64,000 nucleotides of DNA from Rhineura floridana (lineage: Eukaryota > Chordata > Lepidosauria > Squamata > Rhineuridae): positions 220,619,943 through 220,683,942 of the forward strand of contig NC_084482.1 of assembly GCF_030035675.1 (NCBI RefSeq), written 5' to 3'. Both the position numbers and the translations under genes were made by a program. Positions 37,850-54,988 of the stretch are shown in pieces; positions within the stretch are counted from its first letter, which is position 1; each line of letters begins with the position of its first letter. The notes under the pieces are model-generated. The model worked only from the letters and a program-made list of their open reading frames with translations, searched no databases and had not been told where the DNA came from.

Positions 37850-37965
37850 TGTGTTCAGGTCCTGTTTTCAGGCTTCCCACAGGCATCTGGTCGGCCACTG
37901 CAAGAACCGGCTGCTGGAACAGACGGGCTACTGGCCTGATCCGGCAGACTCTCCTTATGCAGCCT
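37850..37965 (+). mobile_element. Old CR1 3' end, unit 2
   Basis: GTTCAGGTCCTG through GGCCTGATCCGGCAGACTC, the counterpart of the diverged CR1 tail in units 1 and 3. Confidence 0.68.
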
Positions 37966-38060
37966 CAGAGGTAGTATTCTCCCAGAGCCCTCCCCGCTAT
38001 GCTCAGGGAGACGCACCCCAGCTGTCCCCTCGGTCTCTCCCCCAATGATCCTTCCCTTAC

Positions 38061-38135
38061 CTGATTGGGCTGCCCAGCTGCTCTTTCCACTCTATCCCAC
38101 AAAAGAGACAATCCGGACGGTGCCTCTGAGGCCAT
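38061..38135 (-). CDS. Z2 exon 1: first coding exon
   Basis: An ATG followed by 24 more codons, starting MASEAPSGLSLLWDRVERAA, identical at the protein level to Z1 exon 1 as far as read, then donor CAG|GTAAGG. Here the base after the ATG context is GCGCCATGG. Phase 0 joins it to the KRAB exon about 1.1 kb away, exactly as in units 1 and 3. Together with 36835-36961 and 19172-21720 it completes a KRAB-A/28-finger protein of 916 aa. No core promoter element was identified upstream. Confidence 0.77.
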
Positions 38136-38627
38136 GGCGCTGCCTGAGAGGGAGGAGTAAACTAGGCCAGCTCTGGGACTCCCACAGCTTTCACCACGAT
38201 GCACGTTTCGTAGGAAGCAGCTCTCAAGGGCCTGCAGGGGAGAGACGGAGGATGGGAGGTATTTCATTCTTCATGCCAATTTGGGTTTCAGAGGTTTGAA
38301 TATTATAAGCAGCCTCAATGCAAATCAATAAATGGCACATCCCTTTCCTCTGTTGTTTTCCCCCACAATGCTTGATTTGCAAAAGGCCTTAAAGGCCCCA
38401 AATCTCTCTCAGAACATTCTCCAGTTTCTTCCAGACTTTTCTCCATGCTTGGGCACCTCTTGTGTCTTTAGCCACCCCCAGGAATTTCACCCATCTTGGA
38501 CCCCTCGCCTCTCATCTCTGCTTCCGCTTCCGCAAAGCCTTAATTCCTGCTCACCACAGAGTGTCTTCTCCACGTTGTGAATCATTTCAGGCTTTTATTA
38601 TTGGGCCCTTTTCATCATGGATGTAAT

Positions 38628-40362
38628 AGTGACAAATAGTGGTAACAAGAGAGGAAGCTCTAGGCTTAGTGTACAATATAAAAACTGGCAAGTCACTGGG
38701 CCCGGATGGCATCCACCCGAGAGTTCTCAAAGAACTCAAATGTGAAATTACTGATCTGCTAACTAAAATATGTAATTTGTCCCTCGGGTCCTCCTCCATG
38801 CCTGAGGACTGGAAAGTGGCAAATGTAACGCCAATCTTCAAAAAGGGATCTAGGGGGGATCCTGGAAATTACAGGCCAGTTAGCCTAACTTCTGTCCCTG
38901 GAAAACTGGTGGAAAGTATTATTAAACCTAGATTAACTAAGTACATAGAAGAACAAGCCTTGCTGAAGCAGAGCCAGCATGGCTTCTGCAAGGGAAAGTC
39001 CTGTCTCAGTAACCTATTAGAATTCTTTGAGAGTGTCAACAAGCATATAGATAGAGGTGATCCAGTGGACATAGTGTACTTAGACTTTCAAAAAGCGTTT
39101 GACAAGGTACCTCACCAAAGGCTTCTGAGGAAGCTTAGCAGTCATGGAATAAGAGGAGAGGTCCTCTTGTGGATAAGGAATTGGTTAAGAAGCAGAAAGC
39201 AGAGAGTAGGAATAAACGGACAGTTCTCCTAATGGAGGGCTGTAGAAAGTGGAGTCCCTCAAGGATCGGTATTGGGACCTGTACTTTTCAACTTGTTCAT
39301 TAATGACCTAGAATTAGGAGTGAGCAGTGAAGTGGCCAAGTTTGCTGATGACACTAAATTGTTCAGGGTTGTTAAAACAAAGAGGGATTGCGAAGGACTC
39401 CAAATAGACCTCTCCAAACTGAGTGAGTGGGCGGAAAAATGGCAAATGCAATTCAATATAAACAAGTGTAAAATTATGCATATTGGAGCAAAAAATCTGA
39501 TTTTCACATATACGCTCATGCGGTCTGAACTGGCAGTGACCGACCAGGAGAGAGACCTCGGGGTTGTAGTGGACAGCATGATGAAAATGTCGACCCAGTG
39601 TGCGGCAGCTGTGAAAAAGGCAAATTCCATGCTAGGGATAATTAGGAAAGGTATTGAAAATAAAACAGCCGATATCATAATACTGTTGTATAAATCTATG
39701 GTGCGCCTGCATTTGGAATACTGTGTACCGTTCTGGTCGCCTCATCTCCAAAAGGGTATTATAGAGTTGGAAAAGGTTCAGAAGAGGGCAACCAGAATGA
39801 TCAAGGGAATGGAGCGACTCCCTTATGAGGCAAGGTTGCAGCATTTGGGGCTTTGTAGTTTAGAGAAAAGGCGGGTCAGAGGAGACATGATAGAAGTGTA
39901 TAAAATTATGCATGGCATTGAGAAAGTGGATAGAGAAAAGTTCTTCTCCCTCTCTCATAATACTAGAACTCGTGGACATTCAAAGAAGCTGAATGTTGGA
40001 AGATTCAGGACAGACAAAAGGAAGTACTTCTTTACCCCGCGCATAGTTAAACTATGGAATTTGCTCCCACAAGACGCAGTAATGGCCACCAGTTTGGATG
40101 GCTTTAAAAGAAGATTGGACAAATTCATGAAGCACAGGGCTATCAATGACTACTAGCCATGATGGCTGTGCTCTGCCACCCTAGTCAGAGGCAGCATGCT
40201 TCTGAAAACCAGTTGCCGGAAGCCTCAGGAGGGGAGAGTGTTCTTGCACTCGGGTCCTGCTTGCGGGCTTCCCCCAGGCACCTGGTTGGCCACTGTGAGA
40301 ACAGGATGCTGGACTAGATGGGCCACTGGCCTGATCCAGCAGGCTCTTCTTATGTTCCTATG
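38628..40362 (+). mobile_element. CR1 LINE, unit 2 copy (uninterrupted orthologue of the split unit 1 copy)
   Basis: A 5'-truncated CR1 of about 1.73 kb holds the RT from LVYNIKTGKSLGPDGIHP through VYLDFQKAFDKV, GVPQGSVLGPVLFNLFIND and KFADDTKLF to the C-terminus and a TTCTTATGTTCCTATG tail. The frame is broken by a TAA after GQFS, shared with unit 1, so it was already dead before the unit 1/unit 2 split. It preserves the empty site for the Ty3 element of unit 1 at 39230-39240 (TAATGGAGGGCTG). Unit 3 has the empty target for this CR1. Confidence 0.9.
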
Positions 40363-42081
40363 AAAAACTTAATTTGCACAGGTATTAATTCCATGTCATG
40401 CCCCTGACAGTTGGCATAAAAATAGGTTTTGCACACATTGTAAAGAAATACTGGGCATGAATTTGGTTAAATGACTCCATCTTGGAGCTTCCTGGGGATG
40501 CAAGACACCTCCAGTCTTTCCATCAGAAATATGCAGAGAGGAACAGTGAGATACATTCAGTCTGGTTCAGCTCACTGGCCAATGAAAAGCATATGAAGAA
40601 CTACTTGCAATACATCCATGTCAAGATCAGCAGGATGCCTTGTTAGTACCATCCACTCGTATAATCCAAGTTAACCTTTAGACATTTCTGGACTACAACC
40701 CCCATCTTCCCTGGCATTTGGCCATGTTGTCTGGGGCTGATGGGAGATGCAGTCTAATAATACCTGGAGGGCACCAGGTTACAGAACGCTGCTCCAAGTT
40801 GAGCAGGTGATGCACGAGGTGGAAAGCTTAACAGCAAACTCATCTACTGTATTGGGTTGAACAACTGAGGCAATAAGTTGATTTAATTATTATTATTATT
40901 ACCGATACATTTTATTATATTTTTATATTTCTATGCAGGCCTTCCTCTAATGAGCTCACCATGATTTGTCCCCCTCCTTTTGTCTTCACAACGACACTGT
41001 CACTGGGCCCAGGACACCACCTGAATTTCACTCCTGAGGAGGGATTTGAATCTGGGTCCCTGTGGACATAGCATTAGACTATGATTCCAATAATACAACA
41101 GACACACACACCTGCACAGACGTTGAAGGTCCCACACAGAGTGGATGTCCGAAATCTGGAGTGGCACATAAAAATTCTGCACAGTTTATCCTCACAACAA
41201 TCCAGTGAGGTGGGCTGGGCTGAACAAAAGTGGTCACTGCCCCAGGGTCACCCAGGGACCTGCATAGATTTGGGGGGGGGAGATCTTAGACCCCTTACTT
41301 TTTTAGGAGCAGGCTCTCAGCAGAATCCCCATGTCTCCAGCAACCTGTGAGCCAATCAGCAAGAAAGGAGAGTGTATTAGCCACTGAGAAGAGTCTTCTA
41401 ACATGCTTCCTTGTTCTTTCCTGATAATTAGAGTGAATCAGAGTGAAAGGAGGTGAAGTCAGCCACTGAGACTCTTCTCAGGAGGCAACACTTTGCCCTT
41501 CCATGCTTTTTGGCTCCTAGCTGTGAAGGCATTAACATGCATCTCATTCTCAACCCAGCAGGAACAGGATGGGAGGGGGCATGGCTATCATGAAGGGACC
41601 CTGCACTTCTGAATTTGCCACTACACTACTGTAGAGATGTGAAGGCCCATAACAACAGTGGAAAAATTTGGAGGGAAAGCAGTTTTTTTCTCCCCTCTCC
41701 TGTGCTCTGACCCCGCTCCTTAGAGTGCTCTGTATTGCTGCCCTAGGCACCTTCTGGGAGGAAGGGCAGGGTATAAATCTAATAATTAATTAATTGCGCT
41801 GAAGAAATGTCTGACTTGTTCGTGTCTACAAGAGACTCTACTATACACATGTCAGTGACACATCAATAGCTACACCCTCTCTGGCCTTTGACTGGAAATT
41901 GGCCCTTGGACTGCTGCTTGTGCGTAAATGTGGCCCTCGGGTTGAAGAATATTCCCTAACCACTACATTAGCCACAGGCTCTCATCCGAGACCACCTTAC
42001 AGGGCTGTTGCGACCACTGCCAAGATATTGTGCTTTGGACAGGGGGGATGCTGGCCACGCCAGGAGACACAGACCCCCAGT
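40363..42081. other. Unit 2 spacer right of CR1
   Basis: Counterpart of 13453-15212. It contains the decayed palindromic MITE at about 40685-40790 and L2/MIR-like scraps. No gene is seen. Confidence 0.45.
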
Positions 42082-42197
42082 CAGAGCTTGGAAAAGTTAC
42101 TTTTTTAAACTACAACTCCCTTCACCCCAATCCAGTGGCCATGCTGGCTGGGGCTGATGGGAGTTGTAGTTTAAAACAGTAACTTTTCCAAACTCTG
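42082..42197. mobile_element. Palindromic hAT-type MITE, unit 2
   Basis: The same 116-bp foldback as in unit 1, ends CAGAGCTTGGAAAAG and CTTTTCCAAACTCTG, flanked by CCCCCAGT and CCCCCAGC. Confidence 0.8.
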
Positions 42198-45100
42198 CCC
42201 CCAGCACCCCCACAGATGGACCAATCCTGCAAGAGAAGCTGAGGTCCACTCCTCTAGGGTCTTCCCCTCCATTACACTCCCATTACACTTCTGGAGAAGC
42301 CCTTCCCCTGGAGCCCAGCTGAGGAGGGGGCATTTATTCACCCATTTCCTCCATCCTCTGCCTTGAAAGCTTCTAGAAGCCCATTCAGACCCTGGTCAGG
42401 TTCAGATTCCTCTCTCCATCCCTCCATTTGTCTTCCCTGGCAGGAAGGAAACTGACCAGTCCCTCTTCCAGTTTAGGAAATCCAAAAGGGGCTCTTCCTC
42501 CAGCTCTGGGGCACTTTCTAGGGATTCCCAGAGGGAAGAGGGGCCTCTTCCATCAACCCCCTCCCCCTCCCAAAAAACAAATCTTCCTTCCCTCATCAGT
42601 CCCTTCAGGCCCAGGAATTGCAAAGGCAGCTCCCCTCCCCCAGCTGTGGCCCTCAAAACCAACACAGGACATCAACCCCCAACAGCTGCATCCCTTTGCC
42701 TGGGCGATGGCTTCCAAGAGGGCCTCGAAAGGCCAACCCCGCGGCACTTCGGACCCCCCTCTGCAAATGGATTGCATGCAGCAGGGGAGTGGGGCTCTTC
42801 CCTCCTTTTCCCTCACCCCCCAACAAAAATACCAAATCCCCCCCCTTGCACCTCTTTGCCCTCTGCACGCTCCCGCTTCCTCCTCTCTGGGCCTAATACT
42901 TTCTTTACCCGGAATACCAATGAAGACAGCCCTCCTACTTCCCCTTCAATATGCTCTCCCCCCTCCATGTGATTAAGACTTCCTGCCTCTCTAGGAACCA
43001 GAACTCCTTTCCTTAACCCATCGGAGGACTAAGTGGCAAGAGCTGCTTCTGCCCCCCCACTGCCAACAGTTTCCTCTCTCCCATCTGTCCCAATATTGCA
43101 CCTCTTCTTCCTCTCTTGCCTCCCGCAGAAACAGTGGCAAGATAGGTGTGTGCGTGTGTGCTGTGTGATATATACAATATACACATTTGTGTGTAATAAG
43201 TAAAGTGTTCAGGAGGGACGGTGTAAAAGCTGGAACGGAACACGCCGGAATGGGCTCTTTAGAAAAGAAATTGATGCCAAAAACACTAGGATGTGTTAGA
43301 GACACATGAGAACAACATTTAGGAACAAAAACCATTCCGATAGCATTTTTATCAACCCTTTAAGCACCAAAATGCCCTCCGGAATGGAATGAACAGCCCC
43401 AAACGGCGACTTCCCAGCGAGCCAGACCTCTGAAATTCACCAGTCCCACATGACTACATGGGATGCATGCAGTAAGACACAAAACGTCCACGCAAACCAC
43501 GTTCCGATACCTGTTCCGGGCTATAATACATTTTTACGTAAACCAGCCCAGAACAGAAACTTCCAAATCAGCCGGACCTACCAAAATTCACCAACCACAC
43601 ATGTTGCTGCCTCTCGTTGTGTTGGGAAATGGGAGATAGCACAGGATGACCCAGGAACCCCTGGGGTGATCAGCAATACCCTTTCTTGCTGTTTGTAGGT
43701 CTGCTAAGCAGCACTATTGGTGCTGCTATCAGGTTGCGAATGGCTGGTGAATTGGGGAGGGAGAGAGAAAGAGAGATTGGAGGGGCAAGTCGGCTGGCAG
43801 AAGGGGGAGAGAAATAGAGTTTGCCTTCTGTGAAATAGATGTGCTATCACAGGAAAAAAACTTGGTTCAAAGAAGTGCTCTTGTGTGCTTGGGCTCAGAC
43901 TCCACCTCTGCCTTGTATTCAAGTTCTGGGCCAAACCTCACCAGTTTGCTTTCTGTGAAATGAGTTTCTGACACAACTACTTTCAAAATCAAGGTTATTA
44001 AAGTCTGGAACCTGTGGGAGGGACTCCTACTCATTGGGCAGAGCGCACGTGGTGGAGGCAGAACAACTTTTCAGTCAAAAGGCTCTCAGGCAAGAAGGCT
44101 GGAGAACAGGACCTTGGACAGCCACTGCCAGTCTGAGGGCCAAACTAGAGGAGATACCAATCATGCAACAAACAATTGCACGATGAGCTTTGCAACACTA
44201 AATTGAAGGTGCAGGGCAGCTGATCCCTAGTGGGGTCCTGACATGCACCTGTTATTTACATTGGGAACAACAACAATAACACCAGCTCACCAGTCTAATC
44301 ACTTTTACTGGCTAGATCCCAAGGAAGAGGCAGGAGGAGACAGGAACAGGGAGTCCTTCAAGCAACCTAGTCCCCGAGTTCAGCAGTTGTGCAACTGACC
44401 TCCCAGTCAGTAATCTTCACACTTCTGATTCCCAGAAAATGGCATTCAGAGGCATACTGCTTCGCAGAGAGAAACTACAGGGAAGCATCATTAACAATTG
44501 CATAACATGGATTAGTTACACAACATGGATTAGTTTGGAGTTACCAGACCATTCATATATCTGGCCCAGAACTATCTATCCCAACAAACTGCCTCCCCCA
44601 ATAATTTAAGCAGAGATTTTCTGCAGCTTTGCTGCCTTTCCTAAAGGCCCTTCTATTGCCTGGAGAAGCCATTTGGCTATGTGACCGCTGACAAAACCCA
44701 ATTCTCACTCCTTTTCTCTATGCGCACCAGATGACAGTGAGGTCCTTCATTTGCCTGCTAGGAAATAGCATTGAGACCAGATGAGACTGTGGAGTGAAAT
44801 CAGTTTGGAAAATGTATTTAAAATACATCAGCAGTAAACTAGTGAATTCATTTCACTTTATGAAAGATGTTAGAATAGCCAATACAAAAAACATCTAAGC
44901 AAAATAAAAACCATATTATACACAAAAATACATTTTTTAGTTATTTATATTAATAAAATGTGTACACTGCAGAAGAATTTTATAAAGAATAGAAAATGTA
45001 CATTAAAATAGTCAATAAAAATCAACATTTAAAAAACACTAAAAATAAATAAAATCAACAGTTGAAGGTATGCCAAACTAAACTATATGAAAACACTGAG

Positions 45101-45240
45101 TAAGAAGACCATTAGAAACAAGGACTAGTATTATTTTATTTTCATTTATAAATCACTTCCCAGAAAGTATCTCAAAAATACCAACAATAAAAAAAACATT
45201 TCATATGCAAACCAATTAAAAACATTTTAAAATCCCACAG
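42198..45240. other. Unit 2 spacer downstream of Z3 fingers
   Basis: A pyrimidine-rich part (about 42300-43180) is followed by unique and then A/T-rich sequence, as in unit 1. About 43090-43180 is the inverted relative of about 31857-31935. No gene is seen. A/T-rich DNA near 45130 could supply a poly(A) signal on the minus strand. Confidence 0.45.
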
Positions 45241-45543
45241 AGATCCTCCGTGACGCAGAGTGGTAAGCGGCAGTAATGCAGCTGAACCTCTGCTCAGGTC
45301 TGCAGTTCGATTCCAACGGAAGGAGGAAGTTGAATCTCTAGTAAAAGGGGTCGAGGTCCACTCAGCCTCCCATCGATCCGTGGTCAGTAAAATGAGTGCC
45401 CGGCATATGCTGGGGGGTAAAGAAAGACCGGGGAAGGAACTGGCAGTCCCACCTCATATTTATGGTCTGCCTAGTAAACGTCGCAAGACATCACCCTAAG
45501 AGTCGGAAACGACTCGCACTACAAGTGTGGGGACAACTATACC
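45241..45543 (+). mobile_element. Sauria-type SINE, unit 2
   Basis: Counterpart of the unit 1 SINE. The target duplication TTTTAAAATCCCACAG is perfect over 16 bp here (45225-45240 and 45544-45559). A- and B-box-like stretches and the ACCTTTT tail are present, with several base differences from the unit 1 copy. Confidence 0.87.
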
Positions 45544-45869
45544 TTTTAAAATCCCACAGAAACAGTAATAAAGCTCTGCCCTTAAAAGGTTTGTTGAAAA
45601 AGGAAGGTCTTCTATAGGCACCACAGAAAAAAACACCTGTCTGATATGAAACAGGAGGAAGTTCAAAAAAGTAGATGCCACCACACAAAAGGCCAGGTTG
45701 CTCTATCATGCAGAGTGGACTTCCTAATGAGATGGTATGCGTAAGAGGCCATCTTCTGCAGACTTCAGTGATGGGCTGCATATATAACAGGTGAGATAAT
45801 CTTTTAAGCATCCTGGCCCCAACCTGTATAGGGCTTTAATCTATGTAGCCTGCAAGATGAAGAATAAAG

Positions 45870-49105
<3,236 letters not shown>

Positions 49106-49246
49106 CTGCTGAGGGGGAAGAGGGTTGAAAAAAACACATTGGAATTACAAGGCAAAAACAAAGCATTTCATCACAGATGAAGCCCAATTATCTGCTTCTC
49201 TATTTTTACATCTCCATTATTCTCCCCCTTTTATCTTTGCATGGCC

Positions 49247-50660
49247 CTCCCTCCCTACTCAATATCTATATAAACTCGCTGACAAAACACCTCTCGGCAG
49301 TAAACTCTCACCCTCCTGTCTTGGCAAAGAGACACTTAACCTGTCTTCTATATGCCGACGACATTGCCCTGTTATGCCAAACGCAGGTGGGCTTACGTCA
49401 TCTCTTAAGAGAACTTGCCTCCTTTTGTGTGGATGAACTTTTGAGAATTAACTATGCGAAATGCAAGGTTTTAGTTTTCGCCAAAGTAGACATAAACACC
49501 GCTGGCAAATTGACAACCATATTATTGACCAAGTCAACGCCTTCAGTTACCTTGGCATTGCATTCCATCCCTTAGGTTCTTGGAATGCGCATTTTGTCCA
49601 GTCTGCTGCGACTGCACAGAAATCAGCCAGAGCTTTACTGACCTTCTTTTATACAAAGGGCGGTCAGTACATTCCGGCAGCAGTCCAGTATTCAATGCCA
49701 AGGTGCTTCCTCAACTGCTTTACGGGACCCAAATTTGTAGTGGAGGCAATTACGCATTGTTGGAGAGGGTACAATCTAAATTCATGAGGTCCGTTTTGGG
49801 CGCTCAGAGATGTGTCCCCAATGTGAACTTGCGCTTGGAATTAGGTGCCCTTCTGATTGAGACCCACGCTTGGATATTAAAATTTAACTACTGGATGAAG
49901 CTGCTATTTTTACCCACTGGATTGCCCCCATTAACTTTGGAAGATTCCTTCCAATCTCAATGGCAACGGGTAATGATTCACAAACTCGGAACTCTCAGTT
50001 TTTCGCTCCCAGCGATTGGTGCCCTAGGCCATACGACCGCTAAAACAACAATTATCCAACGCCTCAAAGATGTTGAGTATCAGAACTACATGAGCCTAGT
50101 TGCCGCTTATTCACAATGCAGTATTAATGTAAATCCCTGTAACTTGGCCACTTACATTTCAAGTTTATCTACCCCGAAACTCAGGAGAGCTTTTACCCTG
50201 GCACGATTCAATGTTCTGCCCTCAGCACTAATGGAGGGTAGATACAGGGGAGTCGATTATTATGATCGAACTTGCCCCTGTGGAGTAGATGCGGTGGAGG
50301 CAGTGAACCTTGTACTACTTTGCTGCCCTTTTTATTCAGATCTCCGCCTTAAGTTCATCTCCCCACTTTTATCTAATATTCCTCTGAGCCCAGAAGCTAT
50401 GATTTTACAATATTTAATGGCAGATTCAAAATCACGGATCACTCTGAGGTCGCCTCGTTCTGCACAGCTGCTATGGCTCGCAGGAGGGACCTAATGCGAT
50501 GTCTATTAGATCAAGGTTTTAGCTAGATTACTATGTGTACCCGGTTTTAGCTTTTTAGCTTTCTCACTGCACTGATACTGTATTCTATAATATCCCCACT
50601 CTGATATTCAGAGGATCCGTAATTATACTGCTGGTCTTGGACCGTAATAAAGATTTGGTG
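49247..50660 (+). mobile_element. Non-LTR LINE fragment, clade unassigned, unit 2
   Basis: Same insertion as at 21861 in unit 1, here with the RT thumb stretch retained (NAFSYLGIAFHPLGSWNAHF) but with the frame shifted around it. Motif LLYADDIALLC has the canonical YADD where unit 1 has YVDD. The left target duplication TTATCTTTGCATGGCC is intact and the right one is degraded (TTTCTTTGCGTCGCC). Confidence 0.75.
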
Positions 50661-53458
50661 TTTTCTTTGCGTCGCCAGATGAAAGCAAGGTTACCTGAAT
50701 ATCCTGCAGTCTCACACAGCAACATAAATTCCTTTCAGGTCCATATAACACTTGATGTCACTAAGCCCAGATTTGTCTGGGTTTCCTCCTACTGCTATAC
50801 AACTGTGATATATATTTCTAAAATAATATGCAATGAAAAGTGGGGTGTGGGGGAAGAGAAGGGCAGCAAGACTGCAGAACAGGACAAACTGGGCACAGCT
50901 CACTTCTCCTTGATTCTTAATAATTTGACTGCAGTCAAAAGAGCCGGTCAGACAGAAATATAGGAACAAATGAAGTTGTGATATACTAAATCAGACCCTG
51001 GTCCCTCGAGCTCAGTACTGTCAATACTGGCTGGCAGCTGCTCTGCAGGTTTTCAGATAAAGACACTTCCAAATTCCACCTGAAGATTCAAGGGATTAAA
51101 CTTAGCTGAACTAAGACAGGGATGGCCAAAGACCAACACTACACGAGTTTGCAATGATGCTCTGAACCGTAAGGGGAATGCCCGACTGATCTCTCCCCTC
51201 ATCAAAGCCCTGTACAATTAGATCTTGTTCTTCTAGCCAAGAGACTAAGCCCAGGTTTGACATTTCTTTCAAAGATACAGATAAACTAATTAATTCTGAA
51301 CTGAAATTATTCTCCTCTTTCCAAAACAAAGAACGATCTTAGATCTCCTGGAGATGAATAGCACAGGGACATGTAGATCCAAATGTCTCTTGTGGACAAG
51401 AAACTGTTCAAAAACCTCAATTCAGTGACACTGTGGAAACCAATCCAGCTATCTTAATTTGGGGGATTTCTCAGCAGATGGGAAGGAAACTTCAACCTGG
51501 ATGCCATTCCCCCTCCTTATATGAACAACCTGGCTGGATCAGACCACAGACCTATCTATTCCAGCATCCTCACAGTGCCAAACTGGATGCAGATGGGAAG
51601 TCTACAGGGAGCACATGAAGGCATCACTTAGCTCCAGCTGTTTTTCTGATTCCAGAGATATCACATCTATTTATTCATTTATAGGCTCTTTGTATACCGC
51701 TATTTCATTAGAAACGTCAAAGCAGTTTACAACACGTTAAGAAAAGGCAACCACCATAAAATTAAAAACATCAAATATACAATAAAAACAAAGGTCAACT
51801 GTTGTGAAAAGAGCATGCTCTTAATTGCCTGCCTGGTGCAACACAACGGTTTTCAGCAGGCGCTTCGAAGTTAAAACAGAAGACGCCTGCTGAACCTCTG
51901 TTGGCAGAGCTTTGCAGAGAACTGGGCCGATGACACTGAAGGCTCAATTTCATGTCAATGTTCAAATCATTTAAACTCTATGAAATCTAGTTTCAAAGGA
52001 GATGAAGCTTCATCATATATAGGGAGTAATTTACAAATGAATGCAAGCAAGAGTGAATTCGTTACAAGAAATTTTAAATGTCTGTACGCAAAGCACAGTA
52101 GCAAGCTGGAGGATGCAAAGGGAGACATCCTGGTTTGCTCCAAGAAAGCTAAACTGAGGAAGGTAACCTGGAAAGAAGGTGATGTGGAAGGCTAGTGACC
52201 AACTAATTTCAGAGATGAAAGGGAGACATCCTGGATAAACTGAGGAAGGTAACCTGGGACGCATGTGCAAGAAAGGAAGATGCTTTAAATGCAATTATAA
52301 TGAAAATATAGAGGTACTGATTAAACAGAAATTATAACTTTAGGGTTTCTATAGGTTTCAATTAATCATAAAATGGCACCAGTATTTGTTAGGGAAAAGC
52401 TTTAAAAGAGCAGGTCACTTTGGGTCACCAATGATTGATATTTGAGGTTTAGAAAGTCTCGAAGGTCACAAAAATCAAAACCAAAAGGAGATAGAAACCA
52501 CAAAGTTTAATCTCAAAAAGTCAAACAAGCGTGCACTTTGAAAACAACCTATGTAATCAGGACAGACACTTTCCAGGAAAGGAGATGTGGAAGGCTAGTG
52601 ACCAACTAATTTCAGAGATTTGACATTAAAACATCTTTAAGTAAGAGGGGGGAACATCCGTGAGGGTATATAAAGAACACGTCATCACTCCCTGACCATC
52701 CAGAGGCGGATCCTATGTTCTCTGAGCTACCACTTAGTCCCAGCAGCCTGGGCATTGCTTTTGGAGCATGGGGGTGCCCCTCTGCTGAGTTCCTCAGCTG
52801 GCAGAGTAAGGAAGATCTTTCATGCCTACAAGCTACTTCATTGCTGCTAAGGATCCATTGGAGAAGCTTTGCTGATCTGAGAGCAAGTGTGCATGCTTGT
52901 AATTTTCCTCTTTCCTCTTTTAAGAAAGCATTTATATTTGATGTCTCACTTTTGATTACTGCTGAAAATAGAGAGTGCTTCAAAGGCACATAGCACACGC
53001 TATTGCCAACCCTACACCTATGTGGGGGAAGCGTATTTGAGGTGTTGGGGTACTCCCTCTGGGTTCCTGGAGACCACCAAGATTCAGTGTTGTGAAATCC
53101 TTCTACAGCTTCCCTGAGTAATCTTTCAAGTCCATACCTACGGATCTCTCCCTTTCATCAGAGCCACATACAACTGGATCATGCTCTTCCAGCCAAGAGG
53201 TGAAGCCTAGTTTTGACATTCCCAAATTATCCTCTCCTCCCCAAAGCAAACAAAGATTTTAGATCTGGAACTGATTAGTACAGGGACCCAAATTATCCCC
53301 CTGACCAGTTGCCTGGAGGTGTACATAAATCTCAACTCAGGGGCTCTGTGGAAACCAATCCAGCCATCTTAATTTGGGGGATTCCTCAGCAGGTAGAAAA
53401 GAAACTTCAGCCTAGTGGCTCTTCCTCAGAACAGCCCTGTGGAATCAGACCACAGGCC
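50661..53458. other. Unit 2 right flank, intronic to Z3
   Basis: Counterpart of 23160-26008, with a minus-strand CR1 3' scrap at about 51520-51620 and an old L2-like 3' end at about 51660-51960. At about 50950-51050 it keeps sequence that unit 1 lost to the ectopic segment. No gene is seen. Confidence 0.5.
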
Positions 53459-54988
53459 TATCTAGTCCAGCATCCTCACAGTGCCTGATCAGATGCGAAT
53501 GGGAAGTCTACAGGGAGGACAAAGGCACCACCCTCCGATCTGACATCAGATGTGCAGCAGATAAAGGTGAGGCTTCAAAAGAACCACCAGCACCTTGAAA
53601 TGGGCTGCCAATTGCTCCTTTGCTGGACTGGGGCACACTTGCACCTGCCAGTCAGCTGATCAGCGGTTGGAGGGGGCTTTGCTCAAGGAAGGGGAAGCTG
53701 TTTCCATTGGATGGAAATCACTTCTCCCTCCCAGCGCCGCTCTCTGAAGCAGCCCCATTCAGCTCCTGAAGTTGAAAGAAGCAGTGTGGGGTGGCAAGCC
53801 AAGGGTTCAGCTTGGCTGTGGGTGCCTGTTCCCTTTCGGAAGCCACTGCTTTTTAGAAAGATCGGCTGTGCATGGGACTTCTCTGGCAGGCAGCCCATCC
53901 GAAAGGCACCTTTTTCCCCTCCCCCCCTGCTCAATGAAAGGAGGGGGAAGGGTGCTTCAGAGAGCACTTTGCAGCTTTAAGACAGTCACTGTGCTCCCAA
54001 TGGGGCAAGGGTTGCACACAGGTCCTGCTTGCTTGCTTCCTATAGGCATGCTGCCATTGGCCTGATCCAGCAGGCTCTCTTAAAGACATCAAAGATGTTC
54101 TCCAGGACAACTCACACCCTGATGGGTCAATTAATCTGCAACGAATCATATTACACAGGAAGTGAAAAATCCTACAATTTCCAAACCAAAATGGGGCCTC
54201 AACGCAGCTGAACATCTACCTGTTGATGTCGCATCTTTGGGATACTGGATAAAGGGATCTTTTCTTTCTTCCCAACACGAATGGAGGTCCGACTCTTTGA
54301 AGGAAATAGACAAGACTAGTTACTTTTGACCAGAAAATATTCAGCCGTTATAAACAGAGATTTTTATAGATAAGAAAAGGTATAATTTTGATCTGGTAAG
54401 TCCTGCTCTCGGTGAATAGAACAGAGTTGTGTGGACCAAGTAGGGTCAGTCTGGCACTTGTGAACATGCGTCCACTGGGCATGAAGCTCATCTTGAAATG
54501 CCTGTTGGGGGTGAACCTAGTAAAGCCAGCTTCTTAGTAGGCTGCAAACTACTAGGGCAGAACCTAGTAAAGTCAGCAACAGTGGATGCAATTCACTGTG
54601 TCACAGGCCACCTGTATTTATAGAAATTGGCCATCTCCAATTCTTTATAATTGATTTACATAAAATTATGTGTGGAAAAGTAGCGCAAACAATACAAGCC
54701 AAAACATAAGTAAAAAGACAAGCTGCCAGTTAAAGTGTCTTTTGTCCTTTGAGTTTTGTTTACAGTAGTTCCAAAATAAATTCTTTCCCGTAAAGTATCA
54801 ACATTTTATAAGGAGTCCGGGCATTCAGCCAATGATCATGTCTATATATGGCTGAAGCTGTACAGGGGTGAGTCCGGAGAACTTATTAGAATACAACATC
54901 AGCATCAAGATGCAGGTTAGGATGAGAGTTCAAATGATGGAAACAAGAGTATAGTTGTAATATGAGCATGAACTGACAGAGTCTAGAT
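53459..54988. other. Start of unit 3; spacer
   Basis: Repeats the beginning of units 1 and 2, including the CR1 3' end at about 54011-54085. No gene is seen. Confidence 0.55.
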
